A DNA stretch of 43,325 nt from the IMG/VR virus record IMGVR_UViG_3300045921_000010, positions 1-43,325 of that record; one strand, 5' to 3'. Position numbers and translations under genes: made by a program. The notes under the pieces were generated by a model, which did no database searches, was not told the DNA's origin, and saw nothing but the letters and a program-made list of their open reading frames with translations. This DNA is from a virus. The first letter of the stretch is position 1. Each line of letters opens with the position of its first letter. Positions 9,802-19,324 of this stretch are shown in pieces.

Positions 9802-9803
9802 AC

Positions 9804-12800
9804 TTAACCCCTATAACCAGTCTCACGGTTGTGCATATTAACACCACTTGCAATTTGAGGAAGCATTTCGTAAATTTGAGCCTTAGTCTGTCGACTTATA
9901 TCTCCAGTAATATTTATATTAATTACTTGTGAAGGTTCTCTTCTACTTGAACTTGATTCACTTATTGAAGCTATTGAAGGTCTAGAAACAAAACCACCTT
10001 CTGATAACTTAGAAATTGAACCGTTGTTTATACTAGACAGCAGTGGTCCGAATTTTCTAGCGGCCTTTGCATTTACTACAAACTCACCAACAGACAACAT
10101 TGCAGGTATTGAGTCTGATGTTGAAGTGCCAGGACCATTAACCCAACCACCAGTTGCAAACATTGAAAACAACCGTTTAGCACCGGAGATTACTGAGTCA
10201 AACATCCCTGCAAAATCAATCTTACCTAAAGCATCTGGTATTTTCTTAAACCAGGAAGCTATGTCTAAGCCATCAATAGCACTATTTATTGCTGAACCTG
10301 CTGTGTCTACTATTGTAGCAACACCTTCACCAAAGCCAACAAGCCCACCTTTCTTGGGTCTTGCTTCTTTAGTATCCTTGGCATCAGTAGTTTCATCTAA
10401 TGTTTTAAATAAAACAGCTGCGGCATCAGCTACAGGAGACGTCGTTGCAGTACTAGCATCAGCAGTTTTCTTCTTTTCACCACCGGCACCAAAAATGTCT
10501 TTTATAAACTTAGAGCCCAATCCAAAGATTTTAGCGCCAAAAGATTTCATGTTTTCCTGAATGCCTTGCCCTAATACAGACTCAGCCATACCTTCAACAA
10601 AGGCTTCTATAACATTCTTAGTGACATTATCCAGTATTCTATCAACATATGTCTTAGCAATACTCTTGTCTATGCCATTTGCGTCCTTATCAACTTCACC
10701 CTTAAAAGCACCCTTAGTAGACTCTTTAAAAGACTGTGTAATATTATTCCCAAAAGCTTCAGCTATCTCTGTCAGTTTGTCAGTCTTTAGCTTCTCAATA
10801 TCTCTTTTTATTCTTTTAGAAAGGGCATCAACTCTCTGTTGTGCTGCTATTCGAATACTTTCTACAGAAGACTCCGTTTCCATTCTAGCATCTTCAAGCT
10901 TGTTTAACATGTCATCAAAAGATTTCTGCTGTGCATCAGTAAGTTTATTATAGAAACTAATATCAACTATAGCATCAATCCCTGAAATTTTCTTTTCAAA
11001 GACTGCCCATGCGTATCTACCACCCAGTCCCTCGCCTGCACGTGCTTTTGCTTTTTCAACTTTGGCTTTAATTGCGTCAAGAGAGGCAGCAGCCATTTTC
11101 TTAGCATCGTCAGAACTATTATCTTCAAGAACTGTTTTGCTTTTCCTAAATTCTTGCTCTAAGTTAAGTACATAATTCTTAACGCTATCACTAAACAGTG
11201 CAAAAACAGCTTCAGAGATGCCAATTTCTGGGTCTTCTAAGAAATTCTTATTTTGATCAAATGTATTTCTAAAAGGTTTAAGCTGCGGGATAAGATTCGA
11301 TAACGCCGCTTTACGATTTGTCTCAATAGTAGCATATGCCTCAGTTGCTTTTAGGTTAGTCTCTGTCCCTAAAGGACCAATAGGTCTGTCGTTTAATTTA
11401 TTCAATTCAGCTTGGCTCTTGGCAGCTGCATTATACAAAGCATTTCTAATATCATCTGGTAACTTAAGGAATTTATCTTCAATAAGTCCTAGTTCTGGGA
11501 ATACATTTGAAACAGTATTGAATTGTTGTCCAAATTTCTCAATGTTACCTTCTTCTTTATCTTTACTATCAGTAGTTGCCTTCCAAGCGTCAACTTCACC
11601 AGATAAGACCATTTTACTAACAATATTCCCTAAATTATCACGACCTTCAGTAATCAATTTTCCAAGCATATTCTTCATAAACTCAGGTGTCGCTGGAGAC
11701 TTTCTTTCTCGCTCCAGTCTTCTAATATTGTCTAAAGCGTCTATCAAAGCTTGTTGACTACTTCCTTTGAGTTCTAAGATATCTTCGGCCTTTACACCTT
11801 CAATACCATTGTCTTTAAGAGTTTTTGCAAACACATTTGCATAGTCTTTTCCAGCTCGCTTTAATGTTGTTTGAAACGGTGTACTATCAACTTCACCAGT
11901 ACCACCGGTGGGTACTACAGGTTCTTTCCAACCTATGGCATTCTTAACCGATTGCATCAAGGTTGGCAATGCTGTACTAACAGCTGCTGATATTTTAGAA
12001 GCATCAAAAGACTTAATAGCCTCCCATATTTCACCAAAGGCACCTTTTGCGCTACTTGCAACGTGTACTTGTATTATATCTTTACTACGGCTAGGGTCTG
12101 CATACTCTTTGCCTTTCCAGATAGCATCCTTATTAACTGCACCACCATTTTGGAAAACAAGACCACCTTGGGCATATTTACCAACACCATTTATATATTC
12201 TAAAGTTTTCCTGTGCTTTGCCGCAGAGCGTGCATTTATTACAAACTCACCATTAGAAAGAAGCGCTGGAATAGAATCTGAAGTACCAGTCCCTTGTCCT
12301 CTAATCCATCCCCCTGAAGCAAATCTAGAAGCACTCTTAAATCCTTTATAGAGATTATTTGTTTTTTCTAATTCCAAAAGCTCTGCAGGTGAAATCCCAA
12401 AGTATTCTGAAGCATTATATGTTTTCGAAGTCTTCCAAGGTAAGAAAGATATCCAATTTCTTATGTAACTTATTTGGTCTTTTAACTTATTATTTTCAAA
12501 CAAACCTAATTGCTTAAGGGTGTCAATAGTTTGATTAGGCAGATCAGTTGGACGTATATTTTTAAGACCGTCTTCAATAGCTAGAATAGCCTTTGAGGCT
12601 TTCTTATTTATACCACCCTTTGTAAATTGTGAAATGTCAGAGAAATTTATATATAAGGAACGTGCTAAGGTAGGCAGTGGGTAGGCGTTTGAACTGTTTT
12701 GGTATGGAAGACGCGTATTCAGTATCTTTATTGGTGATTTTTCAGATGTAGTAACGCCATGCGCATAAGTATAAAATGCATTATAAGCGTCTTCTACCAT

Positions 12801-15800
12801 CCCTACTGCAGCTCTTGCAGCAGCCTGGAATGTTCCATCTTTCAAAGACCTCTTAATAAGTTCTGGATCTACGTTAAAAGGTTTGGTTTCACTAAAGCCT
12901 TCAAAACTTTTTGGATTGAAAGAATTAAATAAACCGCCCTTCGCGAACTTAGCTCCAACTATTTTAAAGTAGCTAGCAACAGTAGCATCTGTAACAGATC
13001 GCCACGGTAATGACTCTATTTTATTAGAAGCTTCCGTAGCTTCGCTTAAAAATTCAGGACTAGATAGCAATTCTTTCTTGAGACCGTCTGGTATCAGACT
13101 TTGTTCAGATATAGTCTTTGCTAATTGCTCTTTTGTAAGCTTGGCACTCTGGTTGCTCTTAAGACTTTTTAATTCAGAGATTGCATTGCTCTTGTAAGTA
13201 CCACCAGATGCTTTTACCTTATTTAGCAACTCTACAATGTGTGCAGCCGATGCATCCAAGAATGTGATACCATCACCCTTGGCAAATGGTAACTTAGAAT
13301 TGTATAAAGCACCCCAAGTGTCATAATCAGAAATGTCTGTATTATTTATAAAGCTATCTAAGTACTTATTTATATGCGATGCCCATGCAGTAAGATTCTT
13401 TGCAGAACGAAGCTTACTAAAAGGATTCACCATTTTTAATAATAAACTCTTAAAGTCACCTAAGTAGCCTTGGACATCTGCAGGAGGCATTACAACACCA
13501 CCCTTAGAAAACTTTTGAGCAGTATTTGCGTTTATTACGTACTCACCATTAGAAAGTAAGGCTGGAATTTTATCATCACGAGGCCCACCAGGTCCACGCA
13601 CCCAACCACCATTAGCATATTTTTGCGGGAAAATAAATGTCGAGTCTGAAGTGCTTGTCAAGGGCACAACATTCTTAAGATTTTGCTCAAATTGTTGTTT
13701 TAACTTTGCATTATGTTCTTTTCGAAGTCTGATCTCTTCAGCACGTTGCTTTTCTTCTTCCTCTATTTTCTTTTCTCTAATCGCCTGTTGAATTAGTAAG
13801 TTTTTATCCCAAGTAGCTAGACGTGAAAAGAAACCACTACTATCAAGATTTGCCTTTTCTGAAGCTAGTTGCTCTGGTGTTAGGGTACGGTAATAATCTA
13901 TATTACCCCTCCACTTAGAAATAAATTCTGTAAATGTTTCTTTGAGTTTAGATACTAAGTAAGTTGCACCAACTGTAATACCAGCGGCTAATAACACTGC
14001 ACCAATCTGCCCAATAAGCGGGAAAGCTGCAAGTAATGCAGGTATCCCTGCTATTAAAGCTGTTACAGATACCTTAAAGATAGTAAAAGCGGCACTTAAC
14101 GCTGCACCCGCCTTGGAGAAGAAAGCTAACAGACCGGATGTAACAAGTGCCTTACCTAACATAAATGCTGCACGATTAGCAAAGATACCCCCAAGTGCTG
14201 CAATAGGCGCCGTCAGGAGGCCAACAATACTAACTACAAAATTTGTTGCTAACAAGCCTAATGAAGCACCAATAAATTGTCCGACAAAAGACGTTGCAAG
14301 AGTGACACCAATTTTCTTCCAGGCTGGCTGGTTTTCCATACCTCTGGCAATTTCCATACCGACTTGAAAACCACCAACACCGCCTATGATACCGCCTAGA
14401 CCGGCGCCTATACCAATAAAACCTTGAGTAACAGCCGCTTTTGTTTCATTGAGTTTCTTGGTAAGACCAGTATAAGCCTCTTTTGCAGAATCTAATTTTT
14501 CATTTACAGCCTTTTGAGTCATCAGATGTTTGTTTAAGGACGCCTCGGCAATCTTGACAGAATCTTGCATAGACTTGACTTGAGACAGCAGTACAGCAGC
14601 AGGTAACCCTGTTGAGCTAGTTAAATTAGTAGCATCTTTCCTATTTGCACGAGACTGCAATTCACTAGGTCTTAAATTACGTGTAGTACCAATAGACGGG
14701 TCAAACACCTTTAAATTTCTACCGACATCAGCAGAAACTTTTCTTAAGTCATCTGCTGCAGCCTTTACAGATCTCTCTTGGCCCTTAACAACTTTGTCTA
14801 TTACATTTGCAGCATCTTTAGCATTATTGTAAACCATCTTCAAATACTTCTTATCGACAGTATGCTTCCAAACAGTATCGCTAACTATTGTAGGGGCTGA
14901 TAAAACACCTTTTATAACCTTCATCCACATCTCACGACCAGCTTGGAAGAGTAATAAAGTTTTAGCAATAAGACCAAGGAATGCAGCAGGATCGTCCCAA
15001 GCTTTCTTACCAGACAATAGTTTTGTAAAACCCATCTCAAAGATGTTCAGGATACTAAAAGCAATACGTTTGAAAAGATCTGATGTAGCTTCAGAGCCTA
15101 CGACCTTAACCATCGAGATAAGCAAAGCACTGCTAAATAAGCTGACTGCAACAGTTCTTACCATGCCTTCTGCCATTGCAGCTCTTAAAGCTAAAGTCAG
15201 ACCTGTTACAAGACCTAAGTAAATTGGTGCTCTAGCTTGCTCCGGAAACATTCCTATTGCATCATGTAAGAATGGTCTACTTTCTTTTTGGCGACGCACA
15301 CCTCGACCAACTTTAGCATTTGTGTCGATTGTCTCACCATAAATCTGTCCAGGATACTTATCCTGAATACCAAAGAATTGTTTTAAGTTTCTTGTAATAT
15401 TATTTGTATGAAACCACTTTTTAAAATCATCTGCGAATTTAGAAAGCTTATCATCAACAGTACCTTTTTGTGGTGCACCTAAATTAGTCTTCTTATTTTT
15501 AATTATTTCGTATGCAGCAATGCCACTTAAAGCGCCTAACCCGCCTAGAGCTAACCCCTTTAAGCCAGCCTTTAATAAGCTTAATTGTTTCAAGGCAAAA
15601 GTAAATGGTGCAACAACTGCTAACTTAGCAAAGAGCCCGTTTGCACTACCTACAAAGCTCTTGATAAATGCAAGAGGTGAACCTAATAATTTCTTAAGCC
15701 AAGCACCGACTTGAGTTACAAGGTCTGGTATCCATGAGTTACCAACAACTTTGTCATATAACCATTTAAACCAACCTTCTACAGCTCTAGCCCAACTCTT

Positions 15801-17027
15801 TACTTTTTCTAATATAGGTTTGAGACTATCAAAGAATTTGCCCATATTAATAGAGGGCATTTTAAGTTTGATACTATTCCAGACTTTAGTAAAAGTATCT
15901 CTAATCCACATAGCAGCATTACTTACTGCATTAGCAAATCTTTGGAATAAAGATGAGCTTGTTATAAAGTCTTTCAACTTCATAAAAGCATTGCCTAATG
16001 CATTTGCTGCAGTCTTTCCAAATGCTACAATTGCAGCACCTGCAGCTGCTAATTCTGGTTTAAGCTTTTCAAAGATGCTACCAAGCTTTTCTCCGATCTT
16101 ACTTAGAACTGTTTTTAATACTTGCCAAAGATTGGTAAAGAATTGAATGACATTGACAACAAACAATGCCGCCTTAACCTTGGCATTATATAAATGCAAT
16201 TCAAAGTTTAAAGCAAATTGCCCAATACTCATGGCAATTTTATTCAACCATGTTGCAATGTAACTACCAGAACCAAGAAAGGTTTTAACAACGGAGTCAT
16301 ATAGAAGCTTAAAAGAAGTTCCTAGATTTAGAAAAGCTTGTCCATACGTTATTTGCAGGTTAGAGAAAACGCTATCAAGTTTGTCTCCTTGCTTTAATAA
16401 GGCTTTTATAACGACAGGTGCGGTTAGCTTGCCTGCCTCACCTAATTCTTTCAGCTTTCCAATAGCAACACCTAAACCATCTGCTAATGCCTTTGCTAAT
16501 GCGCCATTGTTCTCTAACACAGAGCGCAACTCTTCACCGCTCAGCCTGTTAGAGCCAATTGCCTGCGCAAACTGTTGCATGGAACCTGCGGCTTCAGCAG
16601 CATTTGCACCGGAAATCTTTAAAGTCTTAGAAACAAGTTCTGTAACTCGAAGTGTTGATCTCTGGCTAATACCAATATCGTTGCTTACAAGAGCAATTCT
16701 ACCGTATAATCTTGCCACACTATCTAAGTCAGCTCTAGTATTTAAAGCGATTTCTTTAGTCCGATATAGTGCCCTCTCGAATTGCTTTTGTGTACTAGTA
16801 AGTGCTCGTAACTTATTTCCGTAATTTGTTAACTCATCGGAAATTTTAACAAAAGAATTAACAAGTACTCCGCCAGCAACCGCTAGCCCAATACTTCTAC
16901 CTATGGAAGCTAGTGATTTGGATGTATTATCTACCGAATTTTTTACATCATCTACAGAAGCTCTTAATTTAGATAGATCCTGTCTAGCTTGTGCGGAGTC
17001 AGATACTGTTTTTACTATCAGTGACAT
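9804..17027 (-). CDS. Tape measure protein
   Basis: 2407 residues, the longest gene here. The N terminus (about 60-220) matches the tape-measure N-terminal domain: LRALTSTQKQFERALYRTKE, then GEELRSVLENNGALAKALADGLG. Hydrophobic stretches that could enter membranes lie near 590-660 and 870-1040. Three copies of a Gly-rich motif (GGW-[VI]-x-G...IPALLSNGE[YF]VINA) occur at about 1136-1168, 1566-1598 and 2289-2321; such motifs recur in tape measures. At roughly 1.5 angstroms per residue, the usual rule, a tail near 360 nm is expected. I see no lysozyme or peptidase motif. It starts directly downstream of an intrinsic terminator, which may lower its dose relative to the major tail protein. Confidence 0.95.
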   Translation of the reverse strand: MSLIVKTVSDSAQARQDLSKLRASVDDVKNSVDNTSKSLASIGRSIGLAVAGGVLVNSFVKISDELTNYGNKLRALTSTQKQFERALYRTKEIALNTRADLDSVARLYGRIALVSNDIGISQRSTLRVTELVSKTLKISGANAAEAAGSMQQFAQAIGSNRLSGEELRSVLENNGALAKALADGLGVAIGKLKELGEAGKLTAPVVIKALLKQGDKLDSVFSNLQITYGQAFLNLGTSFKLLYDSVVKTFLGSGSYIATWLNKIAMSIGQFALNFELHLYNAKVKAALFVVNVIQFFTNLWQVLKTVLSKIGEKLGSIFEKLKPELAAAGAAIVAFGKTAANALGNAFMKLKDFITSSSLFQRFANAVSNAAMWIRDTFTKVWNSIKLKMPSINMGKFFDSLKPILEKVKSWARAVEGWFKWLYDKVVGNSWIPDLVTQVGAWLKKLLGSPLAFIKSFVGSANGLFAKLAVVAPFTFALKQLSLLKAGLKGLALGGLGALSGIAAYEIIKNKKTNLGAPQKGTVDDKLSKFADDFKKWFHTNNITRNLKQFFGIQDKYPGQIYGETIDTNAKVGRGVRRQKESRPFLHDAIGMFPEQARAPIYLGLVTGLTLALRAAMAEGMVRTVAVSLFSSALLISMVKVVGSEATSDLFKRIAFSILNIFEMGFTKLLSGKKAWDDPAAFLGLIAKTLLLFQAGREMWMKVIKGVLSAPTIVSDTVWKHTVDKKYLKMVYNNAKDAANVIDKVVKGQERSVKAAADDLRKVSADVGRNLKVFDPSIGTTRNLRPSELQSRANRKDATNLTSSTGLPAAVLLSQVKSMQDSVKIAEASLNKHLMTQKAVNEKLDSAKEAYTGLTKKLNETKAAVTQGFIGIGAGLGGIIGGVGGFQVGMEIARGMENQPAWKKIGVTLATSFVGQFIGASLGLLATNFVVSIVGLLTAPIAALGGIFANRAAFMLGKALVTSGLLAFFSKAGAALSAAFTIFKVSVTALIAGIPALLAAFPLIGQIGAVLLAAGITVGATYLVSKLKETFTEFISKWRGNIDYYRTLTPEQLASEKANLDSSGFFSRLATWDKNLLIQQAIREKKIEEEEKQRAEEIRLRKEHNAKLKQQFEQNLKNVVPLTSTSDSTFIFPQKYANGGWVRGPGGPRDDKIPALLSNGEYVINANTAQKFSKGGVVMPPADVQGYLGDFKSLLLKMVNPFSKLRSAKNLTAWASHINKYLDSFINNTDISDYDTWGALYNSKLPFAKGDGITFLDASAAHIVELLNKVKASGGTYKSNAISELKSLKSNQSAKLTKEQLAKTISEQSLIPDGLKKELLSSPEFLSEATEASNKIESLPWRSVTDATVASYFKIVGAKFAKGGLFNSFNPKSFEGFSETKPFNVDPELIKRSLKDGTFQAAARAAVGMVEDAYNAFYTYAHGVTTSEKSPIKILNTRLPYQNSSNAYPLPTLARSLYINFSDISQFTKGGINKKASKAILAIEDGLKNIRPTDLPNQTIDTLKQLGLFENNKLKDQISYIRNWISFLPWKTSKTYNASEYFGISPAELLELEKTNNLYKGFKSASRFASGGWIRGQGTGTSDSIPALLSNGEFVINARSAAKHRKTLEYINGVGKYAQGGLVFQNGGAVNKDAIWKGKEYADPSRSKDIIQVHVASSAKGAFGEIWEAIKSFDASKISAAVSTALPTLMQSVKNAIGWKEPVVPTGGTGEVDSTPFQTTLKRAGKDYANVFAKTLKDNGIEGVKAEDILELKGSSQQALIDALDNIRRLERERKSPATPEFMKNMLGKLITEGRDNLGNIVSKMVLSGEVDAWKATTDSKDKEEGNIEKFGQQFNTVSNVFPELGLIEDKFLKLPDDIRNALYNAAAKSQAELNKLNDRPIGPLGTETNLKATEAYATIETNRKAALSNLIPQLKPFRNTFDQNKNFLEDPEIGISEAVFALFSDSVKNYVLNLEQEFRKSKTVLEDNSSDDAKKMAAASLDAIKAKVEKAKARAGEGLGGRYAWAVFEKKISGIDAIVDISFYNKLTDAQQKSFDDMLNKLEDARMETESSVESIRIAAQQRVDALSKRIKRDIEKLKTDKLTEIAEAFGNNITQSFKESTKGAFKGEVDKDANGIDKSIAKTYVDRILDNVTKNVIEAFVEGMAESVLGQGIQENMKSFGAKIFGLGSKFIKDIFGAGGEKKKTADASTATTSPVADAAAVLFKTLDETTDAKDTKEARPKKGGLVGFGEGVATIVDTAGSAINSAIDGLDIASWFKKIPDALGKIDFAGMFDSVISGAKRLFSMFATGGWVNGPGTSTSDSIPAMLSVGEFVVNAKAARKFGPLLSSINNGSISKLSEGGFVSRPSIASISESSSSRREPSQVININITGDISRQTKAQIYEMLPQIASGVNMHNRETGYRG

Positions 17028-17041
17028 CTGACTTCTCTCTT

Positions 17042-17071
17042 AAAAAAAGCCCAAGGCTATTGACCTTGGGC
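17042..17071 (-). terminator. Intrinsic terminator/attenuator before the tape measure gene
   Basis: In the minus transcript GCCCAAGG and CCTTGGGC form a perfect 8-bp stem with a seven-base loop, followed at once by T7. The 5' arm lies in the last codons of the preceding gene and its stop codon TAG is in the loop. The tape measure ATG follows about 15 bases after the T tract. Since the whole tail module is otherwise one operon, this probably lets only some transcripts through. Confidence 0.85.
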
Positions 17072-17395
17072 AGAGCCATTTGTTGGCTCGACGATGGCAC
17101 CCTTAGGTGTGCCGTATTTTAAAGCTGTCTGTTCTATGAAGAAAGCAGGAGCCTGTTTAGAGGAACCAGCATTAAGCCTGTCTATATAAGGTGCTGTATT
17201 CTCAATAACTGCACCTTGCGCATTATTCTTAACAGACCAAGATGCTTTTGCAAACCCAGTATCTACTGGTGTCTTATTAGCAAGTTCTGTTTTAAGTAAT
17301 GCTGCGATTTGTTGTGTATATTGTACATGTCTTTTAACGACACTCTGCGTAATACCATCTATTTCTTTTCTAGCATTAAGTAATAGCATCTTCAT
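17057..17395 (-). CDS. HK97 gp10-like head-tail/tail completion protein
   Basis: 112 residues. The segment TPVDTGFAKASWSV (about 43-56) followed by IENTAPYIDRLNAGSSKQAPAFFIEQT (about 65-91) is the typical pattern of HK97 gp10-like proteins, in which small residues and a PVDTG turn precede the paired strands. Family members act at the neck or tail completion step. The position after the tail chaperones rather than among the head connectors is unusual. The gene ends inside the hairpin of the terminator at 17042-17071, so its last codons are constrained by RNA structure. Confidence 0.7.
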   Translation of the reverse strand: MKMLLLNARKEIDGITQSVVKRHVQYTQQIAALLKTELANKTPVDTGFAKASWSVKNNAQGAVIENTAPYIDRLNAGSSKQAPAFFIEQTALKYGTPKGAIVEPTNGSAQGQ

Positions 17396-17404
17396 ATTAC
17401 ACCT

Positions 17405-17740
17405 TTACAAAAAGTCTAGCTTATCGCCGTTTGCAGCATTCAACATCAGCTGATGTAACTTTGAACCTTTTAAAGTCTCTACAGGATCGTTTGCTTTCTC
17501 AGTATCAAGCAATCTCTTAAGAGCAGGGAATATCTGATGAGGTTTACGTTTTTCACCTTGCGACTGGAGGAGATAATACGTACGTAAATCTTCTCTCCAG
17601 CCTTCTGGATTATACCGTAAGTAATACTCTGTCCACATGATAAACTCATCATGCGGCATTTCTTCGATTAATCTGTACACAGGTATTTGAAACTTATGTG
17701 CCAGTTCGAATAATAACAACTCCTCATCAGATATCTTTAT
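17405..17740 (-). CDS. Tail assembly chaperone T part, made by -1 frameshift (GT fusion)
   Basis: This is the -1 frame extension of the upstream chaperone. From the re-read A at 17740 it runs ATA AAG ATA TCT ... without a stop to 17405, giving 111 residues and a fusion of about 221 residues. Residues from LLFELAHKFQIPVYRLIEEMPHDEFIMWTEYY resemble lambda gpT-like domains, which pair a short helix-turn-helix-like segment with an aromatic motif. There is no good independent start; the first candidate is a TTG. In lambda, GT recruits the tail tube protein to the tape measure. Position and frame strongly support the same arrangement. Confidence 0.85.
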   Translation of the reverse strand: MKISDEELLLFELAHKFQIPVYRLIEEMPHDEFIMWTEYYLRYNPEGWREDLRTYYLLQSQGEKRKPHQIFPALKRLLDTEKANDPVETLKGSKLHQLMLNAANGDKLDFL

Positions 17741-18069
17741 TTTCCCGCTTCTGCAGGAGCATTAAGCCCAGAGTACTTCATGATTTCATTTGAAAGCTTT
17801 GACAGATCGTCAATAGGATTTGTATCAAAGTCTTCATCTGTGAGGTCTGCTGCACCCTCTGCACCAAGCCTGATTACCTTCTTAAGCAGTTCAAGACCAT
17901 TTGAGCTCTCAGTAACCGTCTTAGCCAACTCTTGAATTTCGACAACTTCAGCAATAGTAAGTTTATAGATTTCAATTTCTGTATCCATAAACTTAGTCTT
18001 CTTCTTAGCTCTACGATTAAGTAGCGCCCGCAACCCACGAGCGGAATCTTTAATTTCAGGACCCGACAT
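17737..18069 (-). CDS. Tail assembly chaperone (lambda gpG-like)
   Basis: 110 residues. The pattern FMDTEIEIYKLTIAEVVEIQEL (about 27-48), GLELLKKVIRLGAEGAADLTDEDF and LSNEIMKYSGL is typical of G-type tail chaperones, which coat the tape measure before tube polymerisation. Its end carries the slippery heptamer that yields the GT fusion. The start overlaps the preceding small gene by 14 bases. As in lambda, the unshifted protein should be the major product and the fusion a minority. Confidence 0.8.
   Translation of the reverse strand: MSGPEIKDSARGLRALLNRRAKKKTKFMDTEIEIYKLTIAEVVEIQELAKTVTESSNGLELLKKVIRLGAEGAADLTDEDFDTNPIDDLSKLSNEIMKYSGLNAPAEAGK
17740..17746 (-). other. Programmed -1 ribosomal frameshift site
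   Basis: The last codons of the G-like gene are GCG GGA AAA TAA. In frame, G GGA AAA is an exact X XXY YYZ slippery heptamer (GGGAAAA), close to lambda's GGGAAAG. After slippage the next codon is ATA at 17740 and the frame is open into the T-like region. No strong downstream pseudoknot is evident by eye. The stop directly after the heptamer may help the slip by pausing the ribosome. Confidence 0.85.
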
Positions 18070-18268
18070 TTATTTCACCTATTTGCTTGCGCAACATGTG
18101 TAAATCTGAGAGTGTTTGCAAAACTTCCGCAGATTTTCCTGAATCGTTATCGAAATCAGAAATTCTGGCAATTGTTTTTGCGATACTCATATCTATGCAC
18201 TTAAGCATGTGTTTGACAGTCGTTGAAACGACATATGACCTGTCAAACGGTTTGAGTTTGTCGTTCAT
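18056..18268 (-). CDS. Small tail-module protein of unknown function
   Basis: 70 residues, mostly helical in appearance (SIAKTIARISDF, SAEVLQTLSDLHMLRKQIGEI). It lies between the major tail protein and the G-type chaperone and its 3' end overlaps the chaperone start by 14 bases, so the two are probably coupled. I do not recognise a family. Its size and place suggest a tail assembly accessory protein, but this is only context. Confidence 0.55.
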   Translation of the reverse strand: MNDKLKPFDRSYVVSTTVKHMLKCIDMSIAKTIARISDFDNDSGKSAEVLQTLSDLHMLRKQIGEINVGS

Positions 18269-18317
18269 ATATTTTTTATAGAGGTTTCTTGTTTAAACCT
18301 TGCAGTCCTCTAGTCAA

Positions 18318-18917
18318 TTAGACAGTGTTGCTGGTATACGCACCGTAAAGCGGCGATTGCAGAGTCATCGTAAGAGTGGCAGTATTAGCATCATTAAGTT
18401 GCGGCGATACCAGAAGGGCATCAAGTTTGCCAATCCAGAACCACTGACTGTTCATGACAGTACCAAGACCTACAGCCGAAGAAGCGAACTTAGTTGCGCC
18501 AGAACCCGTAGGCTCGACGTTCATAAGAGTAAATCTAAAGATGTACTGCTTTCCGTCGCCAACCGCATTACCTAAGAGGCAACCAGCCTCCTTGGACCAT
18601 TCACTAGGAACAAAGTTCAGCGTGACTTCCATTGTAGGAGCGTCAGACTGACCTTGAATTTGCTGTGTAGTCTTCTGACCATAAGTAGGTACGTTTACAA
18701 CGTTCGGTGGAATACCCATGGCAGGAAATTCACGAACATTGAGTACGCGTACAAAAGCCCCTGCACCCTTCGTACCGCCTACCGATGGGATTTCAGTTGC
18801 AAATGCGGGAGAAAATTCCGAAAAAGTATCTAAATCAACAAATGACGGCGGGGTCGCAGGCATCGCGATCGAAAGATCGGAATACATCCCTGCGCCGATG
18901 GAATTGATGTGCGACAT
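18318..18917 (-). CDS. Major tail tube protein
   Basis: 199 residues, a normal size for a siphoviral tube protein. The sequence is strand-rich with a central segment APTMEVTLNFVPSEWSKEAGCLLGNAVGDGKQYIFRFTLMNVEP, a pattern common in tail tube proteins where strands surround a short helix. It directly precedes the chaperone genes and follows tail terminator/connector genes, which is the standard slot. Multiple copies stack around the tape measure to form the tube. Confidence 0.8.
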   Translation of the reverse strand: MSHINSIGAGMYSDLSIAMPATPPSFVDLDTFSEFSPAFATEIPSVGGTKGAGAFVRVLNVREFPAMGIPPNVVNVPTYGQKTTQQIQGQSDAPTMEVTLNFVPSEWSKEAGCLLGNAVGDGKQYIFRFTLMNVEPTGSGATKFASSAVGLGTVMNSQWFWIGKLDALLVSPQLNDANTATLTMTLQSPLYGAYTSNTV

Positions 18918-18922
18918 CTTTG

Positions 18923-19324
18923 TTAAACCTCAAAATATTTGAACTGGATTGAAAACGTAGACTTGACTAATGCACTGTTATCGGCATCTAGGCCGTTGTA
19001 TGTTAAAACACTATCAAACAACTGAGTCATTCCAGATCCAGTTTTTAATGTCTTTTTTGAAAAGTGCTTATCAAGTGCGTCTGCAATAACGTTTGCTCTA
19101 TTAGGTCCTTTACCTGCTTCAGTAAAGATTTCAACAAGCATAACCCCATTGACAGACTTCGTATTTACACCTTCACTTGGAGTTAAAACAGAGACTCTTA
19201 TAAATTCGGAGGATAAACCGCCTTGTACAAAGTCTCTTGGGTACGTTTTAATATTCTCCGCTAGCCATTCGGGCGATGCAAACACACTAAAGACATCTTT
19301 TGTAACTGCTGTAAACTTGCCCAT
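18923..19324 (-). CDS. Tail terminator / tail completion protein
   Basis: 133 residues. The pattern WLAENIKTYPRDFVQ, VLTPSEGVNTKSVNGVMLVEIFTEAGKGPNRANVIADALDKHF and a final strand pair fits siphoviral tail terminator (lambda gpU-like) proteins, which have a mixed alpha/beta fold and a mid-protein GxxRAxxIADAL helix. It shares bases with the end of the upstream connector gene and directly precedes the tube gene. It would cap the growing tail. Confidence 0.65.
   Translation of the reverse strand: MGKFTAVTKDVFSVFASPEWLAENIKTYPRDFVQGGLSSEFIRVSVLTPSEGVNTKSVNGVMLVEIFTEAGKGPNRANVIADALDKHFSKKTLKTGSGMTQLFDSVLTYNGLDADNSALVKSTFSIQFKYFEV

Noticed and set aside
17405-17719. Independent 104-codon tail gene starting at TTG
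   Set aside because: The frame is open upstream to the slippery heptamer and matches the lambda GT arrangement, so it is best explained as a frameshift extension.
18282-18300. AGGTTT/AAACCT hairpin between the major tail and the 70-residue gene
   Set aside because: Six base pairs with no T tract; short AT-rich dyads of this size are expected by chance.
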